Of a stretch of 20,292 bases of DNA, positions 9,901-19,363 are shown piece after piece. The notes below the pieces were generated by a model. The model was not told the origin of the DNA and made no database searches. It was given only the letters and a program-made list of their open reading frames with translations. The DNA is from Mnemiopsis leidyi (taxonomy: Eukaryota; Ctenophora; Tentaculata; Lobata; Bolinopsidae), in contig JH154687.1 in NCBI GenBank assembly GCA_000226015.1, positions 193,273-213,564 of the forward strand, in the 5' to 3' direction. The position numbers and the translations under genes were made by a program. Every line of letters starts with the position of its first letter. Position 1 is the first letter of the stretch.

Positions 9901-12900
9901 GGACGCGCTCTCTTCCAGGACAACTTGGTCGTCTGTACCCTCCACAGCTACATACTGTTCCTGGTCCCCGTCTGTAACTCTCTGATGGTTTGCGCGCTAA
10001 CTCTCAACAAGCTCCTTATCCTGCTGAACCCTCTGAAGACCCTGTCAGGAGGAGACAAGACAGGGTGGAGTGTTGCTGTGGGAGCCTGGCTGAGTGGGCT
10101 GATCCCTGCTGTATTGTACCTTATCATCGGGGAGAGGACTATCGTCTTCGATACCAGGACTTGCAGGTAACGTATATACCCTTCATTTTATTTTACAGCT
10201 GTTTTATTAGCACCAGTTTACACTATTGAAACTCAATTTTGTATTATATACACCATTCTCTTCAGATGCAGCACAACCTTCCTGAGATCCTCTAAAGAGG
10301 AACTGTGGATGATGCTTGACAGCATCTTTTCTGCTCTGATTGTCATGATTCCTTTCCTTATCATCATTGTGTCCTCGGCGTGGATGCTTCACTTCCTCAG
10401 GAAGAAGACTTCGCTGAGAAGACAAAGTGTAGGTCTTATCCTGAGTGTATCTGCTCTCTTCCTCGTCTCCTTCATGCCATTCCTTGTTTACGTCATCACT
10501 GTGAACATCCTGAAACCAAGCCGAGCACTCAAGTACAGAGACAACACAGTAGCCCAGCTAGTTGCAGCTGCAACCTATGTTAACTACCTCAACACCATGT
10601 CTAACTCCATCCTCTACTACTTCACTAGCGCCAGCTTCAAAGTTTATGTTATGAAGACCTGCGGCAGGTGGTTTGGGCGGGCAAGGAGAGTTCAAGCAAT
10701 CGAGATGAAAACAGCCAGTACTGGTACAAGCACTGACAAGGAGAAGGAAAGTACCAAGTAGATAAGAACAGCGGACACTTCTAGTCCTGAAACTAGAGGG
10801 TAGGATGATATAGAGCCATTGATTACCGATTGTTTTCCTAGAACAGGTTACCCGGCACTTGGAGCAAACTTTATTTGAAAAATATTTATTTTTCAGCTTT
10901 TCTTAATTTTGGTCTGTAAGATTTCATTTCCACTACTATGACTATGATATGATAAAATATTGAGGCACCGACGGCAGTCAACCGAAAACAATTTTTAGAA
11001 GCCTGCTTCAATACCTAATTAATCGTGTTACTATGGATGTTTTGAGATATTTTCTTTTGATTATAAAAAATTTGAAAGTTCGGTATTCCAACACAATTGA
11101 ATTTCTGATAAATAATTTCTTATTGTGTTTTGAAGTTAGAATTAAGGACGATTGCTGTCGTAAACCCGGTCGTGTAAAAGTTCATTATAGAGCATGTGAC
11201 AAGGAAAATGTTTCTACTGAGCTGATTTAGATTCAGATCTCAGCTCTTGGCCCCCTGCCCTCCCCTTACTTACAGCTATTAAAGGGAGGTTCACTCCAGA
11301 TTTGTCGTCATCCTCTGCTTCAACGTTAACTTCACCAGCTCCTTCCTCTTCATCCTCTTCGTGTTCCTCTTCATCCTCTTCTTCCTCTTCTTCCTCTCCT
11401 CCTTCTTCTTCTTCGTCACTATTTTCTTCCTCATCGCCCTCTTCATCGCTAGATGCGTCTTCTTCATCATCACTATCACTATCTTCTTCTGAAAATATTT
11501 TTTTAATAATAAAATAGATTCATCACATCAAAGATGTAGGAACAAGTTATGACTTATGAGAACTAAAGCACGTTGAAAACCAGTAGTTTTATTCAAGACT
11601 TTTTTGTTAGTCTACAACATTTAACAATTAGCAATACCTCGGTTTTTATTCTTCAAATTGTCGAGAGCTTTATCAAACTCCTCGTTAGTGTTCATTTTGC
11701 CATCTTCATCATAGGATACCAAGATTTTGTCTGATTTCTTCTGAACTTTTCTCGAAAGAAGTGCGTCAGCAGACAGTTCTGATTTATCATTGGGACCTTT
11801 CTTCATTCTTTGTAAGCGTTGAGCCTCCAACTTTTCTAGCAGCTCTCTTCTCTCCCTGCATAAGTTTTTGTATGAGTATTTAGCCTAATTGCCATCTGCA
11901 ATTGCTACTGTAAAGCAATTAAGGTTAAGTAACATGACAACATCAAATGTTCACGTGACACATACTTAGCAAGCTCCTCATCAGTTTTCAGTCTATCTGT
12001 AGGTTTAGCTTTAGCCTCAAATATAAGGGACTTGACAGCGATGTCATAGTCGTCCTTCTTCTTGGTATTTACTACAGGTCTCAAATGAGGCATCAATAGT
12101 CCGTGTATAGATGTCCAGTCGTCATCTAATTGTGTCGTCTCTTCCGTTGCTTCTTCCTTCTGTTTTTGTCTTTCCAACTGAAACATCGCATGAAGATCAG
12201 TAATTATTATTGATATTCCATTTTGGTGATGTCACGTCCCACACGTACAGACTAGCAAATAAACATAACCTGCATCAACAAACCCTTTGGAGTTTAGATT
12301 TGGCGACAATTTCGTCCATGATATCTTTTCCAGACATATGTTTGGCTGTCCCGCCCTCACTTTTCGTCAGAAAGCCACCAAAGTGCATGTCAGTTGTATT
12401 GTCTGGTGGCCCAGCTGTAAAATTTACGGAGTAAAAATTGGTAAATAAGACTGAAAAAAGAGAAATATACCAAATTAATGGTGTCCACTAAATAAATTCT
12501 AACAATTCAGTTAGTACATACCTTTGTCTTCATCTTCAGAACTGTAAATGTCGTCAAAGTCCTCAATGTTATCAAGACTTTGTCCTTTGTGAGTCAACAC
12601 ATCCTCCTCAAGGTTGAATCTCTGTTTGCTGTGATGTTTCTGTCTCTCTACTGCAAACCTTGCCATCATCTTGTCCTCCGCGCTCATTAGCGCATCTTCT
12701 GCCCCAAACCGCTCGTCAACAAACGCGTTCTTTTTTAACCGCTTCTTGTACTCAACTCCCAAGGTCTGACTTCTCTGATGAAGGATAGCACTGTTATCAT
12801 AACTATTGCCTAACACTAAAATCACAAAAAATTTAAAGAATTACTGTACATGTAGGAAGGGGTTATGTTTATGAAAGCCACCAATACTATTAGAAGATAG

Positions 12901-13263
12901 GACAACACACTACACAGAAACTAGCCTCTTTGTCGTGTATCACTAAAGTTACTGAATTTACCTTAACGTTAGCTCTGGATCTCGAAACACCTGGCATTCC
13001 AGAGATACGCTTCTCTTTAACTCCCAGTACTGAGTGTTTCTTCTTCTTGTGATACACCTGGGAATGTAGGATGTTAGACAAGATAAACTTCTCTTGAAAG
13101 AAGGGTTCATTTATATCGACACGTGATTCACTAGGTTTATCATTAGATTAAAACCTTTATCAAGTTTTGGTTTAATTATACTAACCTCAAATGGATTAAT
13201 TTTCTTTTCATTTTCTGATTTCTTCCGGGTCTGATTTTTCATCACTTTGTTTTTCTTAGCCAT
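6930..13263 (-). CDS. NOP14: Nucleolar protein 14 (SSU processome factor), 8 exons
   Basis: Nucleolar factor for 18S rRNA processing and 40S subunit assembly within the small-subunit processome. Exons: 13263-13186, 13057-12962, 12774-12522, 12414-12284, 12177-11966, 11855-11638, 11488-11274 and 8276-6930. They total 2,550 bp, giving 849 residues, close to the human length, and every phase agrees. Diagnostic blocks: MAKKNKV start and NPFE in exon 1, GMPGVSRSRA in exon 2, RSQTLGVEYKKR with AEDKMMARFAVERQKHH in exon 3, a basic/acidic coiled region in exons 5-6, an almost purely Glu/Asp/Ser exon 7, and GAIREIRKDNKFISR near the C-terminus followed by a Lys/Arg-rich tail. The last exon alone supplies 448 residues. 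Intron 8277-11273 contains a complete GPCR gene on the plus strand. Confidence 0.95.
8395..8410. repeat. (ACGT)4 self-complementary microsatellite
   Basis: Four perfect ACGT units, fully palindromic, within the long NOP14 intron. Confidence 0.9.
8428..8478. repeat. Foldback (nested inverted repeat)
   Basis: An outer pair GCGCGAA (8428-8434) / TTCGCGC (8472-8478) and an inner perfect pair ATCACTGT (8436-8443) / ACAGTGAT (8453-8460) with a 9-base loop. The arms are asymmetric, since 11 bases separate the stems on the right side and one on the left. It could be a tiny foldback element or a chance structure. Confidence 0.55.
9622..10761 (+). CDS. Class A (rhodopsin-like) G protein-coupled receptor, divergent, 2 exons
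   Basis: Seven-helix receptor of 346 residues from exons 9622-10166 and 10266-10761, split in phase 2 within codon 182. The ATG at 9622 opens with Asn-Ile-Thr, a glycosylation sequon typical of an extracellular N-terminus. TM1 has G45-N46, TM2 has LAASD with Asp76, Cys105 heads TM3 and can pair with Cys181 or Cys183 in loop 2, TM4 has Trp156, TM6 has SFMPF with Pro253, and TM7 has NSILY at 295-299. At the end of TM3 the DRY triplet is Asn129-Lys130-Leu131, followed by the conserved LLNPLK of loop 2. TM7 has Ser in place of the usual Pro in NPxxY. The C-terminal tail is Ser/Thr/Lys-rich. The ligand cannot be inferred. The gene is nested antisense in a NOP14 intron, and its own intron is only 99 bp. 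Confidence 0.9.
10762..11273. other. NOP14 intron, part downstream of the nested GPCR
   Basis: Contains the GPCR 3' UTR and the start of the NOP14 intron (donor GCT|GTAAGT, just inside 11273 on the minus strand). There is no canonical AATAAA close after the receptor stop. No other gene is supported. Confidence 0.5.
11274..11488 (-). repeat. Low-complexity acidic coding exon of NOP14
   Basis: Exon 7 of NOP14 is built mostly from GAA, GAG and GAT codons and encodes a run dominated by Glu, Asp and Ser, ending in KSGVNLPLIA. NOP14 orthologues have an acidic Ser/Glu-rich segment at this place. On the opposite strand the same DNA gives a serine-only frame that is an artefact. Confidence 0.85.
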
Positions 13264-14129
13264 TTTGTACCTATAACAATAGCAGTGTATAAAAAGTTTT
13301 CAGAAGCTTAGTAGGAATTGTTAAGCAAATCAGAAATATCAAAATAAAAGTAAACTACATTGGATATTGTATGTACACAGTGGAAGAAAGACAACTCTGC
13401 ACTGTGTATAGTGTACTGTAAAATGCACATAGCGTAGTGTGAAGAGAGAAACAAAACACTGTGGTCGTTCTGACTCAAATAAAATCGGGTTAATATCATT
13501 CAAATTTATACAAACCTTGTTACCATTGGAAATGTAAAAGAGTTTTAGCAACTTAATTAAAAGTAGCTACTGCACTGTAAGTACTGAATAATTAATGAAG
13601 CTGTCACGTGTAAAACAGATCTATATTTTTTAAAGATCAACTATAATAACTTACTGTCAGCAGATAAAAGAACACGAAATGACTCATAATGCGGACATTA
13701 AAATTTACGTCACTGTAGAGACTATAGAAGTATGTAGATTTATAAAACATTAACAGTAACTTATTAATAGTAACTCAAAACAGCCAGCGCTGACACTGAT
13801 GATAACTTATATTCCAGATCAGAAAAATTACTCATCGTTCTCCCTTTTTGTAAAAAGAACTTCATACAACTGCTACCACCTAAAGATCATGCTGGTTGAG
13901 GAAGTTTTAGGCAGTATAAATTGTAACTTTTGATAGTGGGACGTTCAGTTGGTACTGTATACATGTACAATGTATACATATACAATGTATACATATATAA
14001 TGTACATAGATCCTGACATTGCTTAACACACAACCTTGAAAAAACAACAACTTGTCGTATAAACCTCTTATTTGTTGACTTATAAACCACAACTTAAACG
14101 TAATAGAAACTTGTTCCACGCCGAGATTT
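13264..14129. other. Spacer between LSM1 and NOP14
   Basis: 866 bp with no supported gene. It is AT-rich throughout and must carry the LSM1 3' UTR and the NOP14 promoter. The only structure I see is the GTATAC-rich repeat at 13956-14003. Confidence 0.55.
13956..14003. repeat. Short tandem repeat of about 15 bp, rich in GTATAC palindromes
   Basis: About three degenerate copies of a unit reading ACAATGTATACATAT, each with the 6-bp palindrome GTATAC. It lies downstream of LSM1. Confidence 0.75.
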
Positions 14130-15093
14130 TCAGAAAGCATCGTCTGCCATGGAGTCTATAGAGTAGTAGGGAACTCCTCTTTCTTGGAAAGCTTTCTTCA
14201 GAATCTTTTGTTTCTCTTCTTTCTCTTTCAGCTCTTCGGCCTGGGGTATTTCTCCTCTATAAGGCAGTAAAAATAAACGGTTGCAAATCTATTTCACGTC
14301 TGTGAATTATTCAGTTAAGCTTCGATTTGTCAAGCTAATTTTTCTAAATTACACGATTACACGATTTTACACGATTGAAAAAAATATTTTCAAAACTTTA
14401 TACATCATTGTAATCATATATTCGGTAATTTACTCACACCCAACATATAGTTCAAAAATAATGAGTGTGATGTATACAGCAGTAATAGGGGTGAGAGCGG
14501 AGGCTCACCGCTTGGAGGTAAACGAATTCCCGTGCAGCGGCGGTAGGTTTTAACTTTTCGTTCGACGGGGCAAGAAATTGTGTCACTAGTCGCAAAATTT
14601 GTCTAACCAAAACAAGCAAAAATGGACTTCAATTTAGGATCGTAAATCAACTCAATAATCTGGTACAATTTACGAGAAAAATGGGGTTTTTTTAAAAACT
14701 CAATAGTGTCTCTTAATAAAGTATCATCCGGCTGAAAATAATGCAGATGGTAGAATTAGGTACCTGTATTTGCAGTATTTCCTCCTGTGAAACTTGTGTC
14801 AAGTTTTTAAACTTGGAGTTTTTGAAGTCCACCTCCCCACACAAAACGACATTCTCCCCTCGTATCAAGAACACACCACGGTCAATATCACCGTACTTGT
14901 TCCGCACATGTATCCGCTCTATTGTCTGGGTCAGGAGCAGGTTCGCAAACTGGTCCAGAGATCTGAGGTAGCCTATGAGAGTGCGGCCGTCGCGCAACAC
15001 GACCATCACCCGCTTGTCTATGTCCTGAACCAGGGAGGCAGTACCTGGCAGGTACAGCATCTCCTGCCCCAAATCATCTACTAAGTTTGACAT
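14130..15093 (-). CDS. LSM1: U6 snRNA-associated Sm-like protein LSm1, 2 exons
   Basis: Subunit of the cytoplasmic Lsm1-7 ring that binds deadenylated mRNA 3' ends and promotes decapping. Exons 15093-14764 and 14240-14130 join in phase 0 (donor CAG|GTACCT, acceptor ACCCCAG) to give 146 residues, against about 133 in human. The Sm1 motif is KRVMVVLRDGRTLIGYLRS followed by DQFANLLL. The Sm2 motif is FLIRGENVVLCGEVD, with the IRGENV signature. The short second exon gives the charged C-terminal helix (AEELKEKEEKQKILKKAFQ, then ERGVPYYSIDS). An alternative acceptor (TTATAG) 17 bases upstream would break the frame, so ACCCCAG is preferred. About a dozen residues (MSNLVDDLGQEM) precede the usual start, YLPGTASL. 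Confidence 0.96.
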
Positions 15094-15518
15094 CTCTCTG
15101 CCATCAACTCACATCTGTCAGTAGATAATAGAATATTAGGATACAGCTTAACAGAATACAGTTCAGTTTTAGATTTTCATAGGCAACAATTTAATCTTTT
15201 TACAAGTCCTTCCAGAAGAAAGCTGCATTTTTAGCTTGGACTGTATGATGCATGAAAACGACATCGAAATCAATAAGTTAATAATTTAGTTCAAAAAATT
15301 TGTACAATTCAATATAAGCTTGAAATTTAACAAATCAATTAAAAGCTGAAGTATAAAATTGATGGAAGGTATGATGATAAATTAAAAATTGATCGGGTAC
15401 TGTAATTGTAACATTGAGTTCCTCAGAGGGTGCATACTGCATAATTAAATACAAATTATAAAATGACATGTCACATGTCCAATTCTATGGAGACTGTTTT
15501 TATTCATACATTATATGT
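15094..15518. other. Spacer between RAD51C and LSM1
   Basis: 425 bp, very AT-rich, with no supported gene. The RAD51C poly(A) signal lies at its right end (15504-15499, minus). The LSM1 promoter must be here. Confidence 0.55.
15499..15504 (-). promoter_or_regulatory. Probable RAD51C poly(A) signal AATAAA
   Basis: A perfect AATAAA on the minus strand begins 15 bases after the RAD51C stop codon, implying a very short 3' UTR. Confidence 0.6.
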
Positions 15519-18500
15519 TCAGGAAGGGCAGTCCCGAATTCCTCGGGACGATATTCTGAAGTTAGCAGATTCACCACTTCTTTTTCCTTTCATTATCCTG
15601 AGGATATATTACAGTATTAACTGTAACTTCTCGTCTTATCTTATCTCAAACTTAGCAAACTAACTCCGGTTTATTAAGAAAAAGAAAAGTTGAAATATTA
15701 GTGTACTAACGTAGCAGAATAGATGTCAGAAGAAACTCTGCGCAAGAAGACTCTACGTGTTGCCGTGTGAGACCAGGATTCTCCAAGACAAGGCTGTATG
15801 CTGCCCTCCCCGTCCATTCTCACTTGGTTTACTATAACCAGACTTACTGGAAAGTCTATACACAGCTTGTGTAACTAAGGTGGGGGCTATGTTTTAGCTT
15901 TTTATTGTACTTATTTAGTTCACTTCAATGAATTGGTAGAAAAAAAATGCAATGGTGTTGATCATTTTATGAAATAACCTTATTAGAAAGTTCAGCCAGA
16001 ATGTTTGTTCTCTGTCTCATATCTTCAAACTCATGGCGAAAATGTGTTGCTAAGGCATCGATTATTATTGCACCATAACAACAATCGTTACTGTTCTGAA
16101 AGATACAGTCAAAGCACATATTTTCCAATAAAGCTGATAGCCAATTAACAAATTTTGATTTCTTCAAATTTTGATTTCTGCACTCAATATTTTACAAAAG
16201 TGTATAAAAAATATATTTTTTGAAAACATAGTGTAAAGTTTTGACAGCAGAGCATGAATTAGCACACTAATACATTAGCAGCTCATGCCATTGAACATAA
16301 TATACGAACCAAAGCTGGTTTCAACTCTCTTTATAGATTTACTATTCTGAATAGAAGAAACGGAGAAATTAACTATTTCAGAACAACTTTTATTAATAAG
16401 TTTAGGACATATCGTCCTTGTGGTTCGAAAACTTGAAACCCAATTAGTGTCAACAACCATTCGGCTTTACAAACCTGATTTTAGAATTTTTATGCCCTTT
16501 TGTCAATTTTATGTCAATTTTTAGAAATTTTCGGTAAGTGTCATTTTTCAATTTTATCGTAATTTTATGTAGTTCAAATTTTTGTTCTAACATATTTATT
16601 AATTTTAGTGACAATGTCTAAGTTTGCTGAAGAGGAAGAAAATATTTCTACAATAATTTAGCTCGTCTCATTGCCTCTGCAAATGACACAATGAAAGTGT
16701 AACTGTCCTTAAGTTTTGAAACTATCGTTACAGAAATATACCTGACAGCGTTTATAAGGGCAATGAGTTGAGTGTAGTTAGTACAGCGTGCTGTGTTTAC
16801 TTTACTTAGCAGATCATCAGCAGTAAGCTTTGATGATACAGCTTTTTCTTCAGCATTACCTGAGTTACAACAGTGAGAACAACTAATTTTTTAAAGACAA
16901 TTTTTCTGAAAAAAGTCGAAAATCTAGTTTTTTTAGACAGGAACCGCTATCCCACCTACTTGCAATAAGGTTTAGATGACCAAGGGCAGCTGTGGCCATT
17001 TGCTTTAGACGTATCTTACAGATGTCCCCATTGCAATCTATCAAGAGACTTTTACAAGCTCTGCCACCAAACATCTGAGGAATGGAACAGTCCACTGCTA
17101 GCTGCATACACAGTTGGCTTGTTCCACTACTGGGCTCCCCTAGAAATTCCACAATCTGTTGACAGTGTTGTTTTTACAAGAATGCTATGAAATTCCTTTA
17201 CTTTGGCTATACAGTATGAAAACATACCTCGCCTAAACAATGTTTTTTAGATGTACAATGATGTACAATAACAGCAAATAAATGTTAGAAATCTACTTAC
17301 TTCATTTGGCAATATTCCGCCACATAAAAGAGTATCCAAACTTGAGCAAAATGTTATGATTGGAATAGACTGTTTGACAGTTTTGGAGGTTTGAAATACA
17401 GGCTGTAAATAAAAAAAATCAGCTGGCTTGGTGCAATTAATAAGATATATATCATAATGTCATTTGCAGAAAAAAAGATTATTGAATAACAAGAATTGGG
17501 CCTGCTTAGTGAGGTCTCAGGGGGATGCTAGATTTCCACATTTCAAATTCTGAAGCAGCTACTTTGATAATATCTTTCCTCTGCTAAAAGCAATTGAGTA
17601 GCACCTGCAGATGCTGTATATGTATGATTTCTGCAGCAAAAACTGTTGGAGGATTTGAACAGCAGCTATGTGAAAATATTGGCGACTGTTCAATAAGGCT
17701 GTTTAATCTGCTCTTCATCATTTCTTGCCATGCAATCTATTTCTGTGTCAATCTATTTCTGTCAAAATAAAACTAAAATTGGCATATAAGAATTATAAAT
17801 TTAGATTAAATTACTGGGTCATAGTAAGATAAGTCAGTTAAGCATGACTTATACGAATTTAATATCAAATTGACTGTAATACTTTGGAGTGATACTCTAA
17901 TAGTGATAAGCACAACAGCAATAAACTTGGCATCATATTGTTAGCCTAGAATAAGCCTTTGTAAAACATGCAACAATATGGCAACGGTAGTTAATTGCTT
18001 TGTGACATCAGACACCACCATCTTCCTACCTACCACCACCAAATGTGATCACTTTAAACCATCTACTTTGCTTTTTTGCCTAAAGTTTCTTATAAGCAGG
18101 GCCGTAGGTAGGATTTTGCGAAGCGCCGAGCCCGCGTGGGGGTTTGGGGGCGCAGCCCCCAATGGGGTCCAGGGGCAGAGCCCCCCTGAAAAATTTAGCA
18201 GGAATACAGGTAAAAAAGACCATTTTTTATAAATAAGAAAGCAGAAAATCGAGGCATCTTGAGGTGTTGAAGCAGGCCCAATGCCCATACAGAAGCTGTG
18301 ACTATCTGGTAAGCTCACTGTTCAGACATTATCTGTGCCATGATCTATATTCTAAAAGAAATTTGTTAGATAAATCAGGGTATTTAAATGATATAGATAA
18401 CAATTTTCAATTTTGCAATCGAGAATAATAAGCAAATGGGCAATGGGCAATGGCAAGTATCATTTTCGATTGTGATAAGTGTCAAGATTCAAGTTGTTAG

Positions 18501-18971
18501 CTTAAAGCTAATGAATAAGAAATATTTAAAAAAACAAGCATTGTATGTCCAATACCGATTAGAATTTATGTTTTCAGCAATAAAATTTAGATGTTTAGAC
18601 AGTGGTCAAATCTGGGGGCTCAATGACCTGCTTCGCAGGTCATTTTTAACCCCCCCTTCCCCAAATTGGGGGGGTCATGACCCCCCTGTCCCTCCCTAAC
18701 TACGGGCCTGCTTAAAAGTTTTGTATGATTAATACTACAAGTTCAAATTTATACTTGCCTTCTGAAAATGATTAATAAGAAAATCGGTCAACAAATTTCG
18801 ATGAACCTCAGGAAGATTCAGTTCTTCAATCTGTACTTCAACATCCTCGTAGCTGTAAGTGTCCAGCCAAGGAAACGTTTTAAGCACATCAGAAAGATGT
18901 ACTATATTTCTGCTTGACAAATATTTCACAGTCGATTGTGGAATAGGCAAAGAAGTAATTGGCAATGTCAT
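15519..18971 (-). CDS. RAD51C: RAD51 paralog C with degenerate Walker A motif, 7 exons
   Basis: RAD51-family subunit of the BCDX2 and CX3 complexes used in homologous recombination. Exons: 18971-18759, 17402-17301, 17155-16960, 16859-16742, 16090-15979, 15874-15711 and 15597-15519, giving 327 residues (human 376) with agreeing phases. Landmarks: an N-terminal helical region in exon 1, ITFCSSLDTLLCGGILP, QLCMQLAVDCSIPQMFGG, ARCTNYTQLIALI, Walker B-type GAIIID with Asp221 followed by HFRHEFED, LVIVNQ, CLGESWSHTAT and a C-terminal FRISSRGIRD. The Walker A loop reads GEPSSGTS at 111-118, with Thr117 (ACA) where Lys is required, and the acidic residue of the DTEG motif is Asn147 (DCNG). ATP binding or hydrolysis is therefore doubtful. 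The frame is intact, so it does not look like a pseudogene. The exon 5 acceptor (CAGAACAG) is the least certain border. Intron 1 has a GC donor and hosts a transposon. Confidence 0.92.
16091..16741 (-). other. RAD51C intron 4
   Basis: 651 bp, strongly AT-rich, with repeated CAATTTTAT-like words near 16500-16570. The 61-codon open stretch at 16275-16460 starts MVVDTNW, superficially like a Walker B strand, but the true Walker B exon is at 15979-16090. No exon is supported here. Confidence 0.6.
18089..18096. repeat. Left 8-bp target-site duplication
   Basis: CTTATAAG directly precedes the left terminal repeat. It matches CTTAAAAG after the right end at 7 of 8 bases. Confidence 0.7.
18097..18710. 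mobile_element. Non-autonomous hAT-like DNA transposon (614 bp)
   Basis: Terminal inverted repeats CAGGGCCGTAGGTAGG (left) and, read inward from the right, CAGGCCCGTAGTTAGG agree at 14 of 16 bases. The CAGGG-type terminus and the 8-bp target duplication are typical of the hAT superfamily. The ends are G/C-rich and strongly folded: GGGGGCGCAGCCCCC near the left, a perfect 10-bp hairpin with loop TTC at 622-644 of the 18,000s and the 18-bp palindrome GGGGGGTCATGACCCCCC at 18669-18686. The centre is AT-rich. No transposase reading frame is present, so it depends on a partner elsewhere. It sits in RAD51C intron 1, 49 bp from exon 1. Confidence 0.82.
18622..18644. repeat. Perfect hairpin inside the hAT-like element
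   Basis: AATGACCTGC, loop TTC, GCAGGTCATT: a 10-bp perfect stem with a 3-base loop. Confidence 0.9.
18711..18718. repeat. Right 8-bp target-site duplication
   Basis: CTTAAAAG follows the right terminus; see the left copy at 18089-18096. Confidence 0.7.
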
Positions 18972-19363
18972 ATTACATTCTTTATATGTTTATGATTAGA
19001 TGATACAGATACAATTTCGAGATCACTTCAATATTGCAAGTTATAAAATTATTGAGAATAATTAAATGATAAGCAGCAAATAGTATATTTGAATACTTTA
19101 ACTGACAACCAAGCAAGCCTGATTAATCTGAACGCTGTGGCTAGGTGGGTCTAAAATGTAGTGAGTGAACATTTGGCAGAAAATCCGAGAATATTCTAAA
19201 AATACGGTTGATTTGATTTGATTTGGTAATGTTAGCATTTACGCTCTTTTATGTCTGATATTTCATTGCTCATTTCATCTAAATGAAATCCAATTTGGGT
19301 TTATGATTTGATTTGCAACTTTTAATGAATTAATATATTTGACAAAATCGCGCCAACAATAAG
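18972..19363. other. Upstream flank of RAD51C
   Basis: AT-rich DNA with a short GATTT repeat near 19208-19225 and no supported gene. The RAD51C promoter presumably lies here. Confidence 0.5.

Larger units (their letters stand above)
17403..18758 (-). other. RAD51C intron 1 with GC-AG borders
   Basis: A 1,356-bp intron. On the minus strand the donor is AAG|GCAAGT, the classic context for a GC-AG intron, and the acceptor is TTTACAG at 17403. The nearby GT (GCAA|GTATAA) would leave phase 1, while exon 2 needs phase 0, so the GC donor is the one that fits. The hAT-like element occupies 18097-18710; the remaining 17403-18088 shows nothing recognisable. Confidence 0.7.

Noticed and set aside
11302-11517. 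Plus-strand serine-only open frame
   Set aside because: It is the reverse strand of the acidic GAA/GAT-rich NOP14 exon.
13308-14140. Several minus-strand short frames between LSM1 and NOP14
   Set aside because: Low-complexity AT-rich translations with no homology; some cross the GTATAC repeat.
14281-14553. 90-codon plus-strand frame in the LSM1 intron
   Set aside because: It lies in AT-rich intron, has no domain features and no supporting exon structure.
16275-16460. Open frame starting MVVDTNW as a RAD51C Walker B exon
   Set aside because: Exon 15979-16090 (GAIIIDALATHFRH) matches RAD51C far better and fits the phase; the rest of this frame shows no similarity.
17978-18318. Short open frames on both strands at the left end of the hAT-like element
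   Set aside because: They cross the transposon boundary, use G/C-rich terminal sequence and resemble no transposase.
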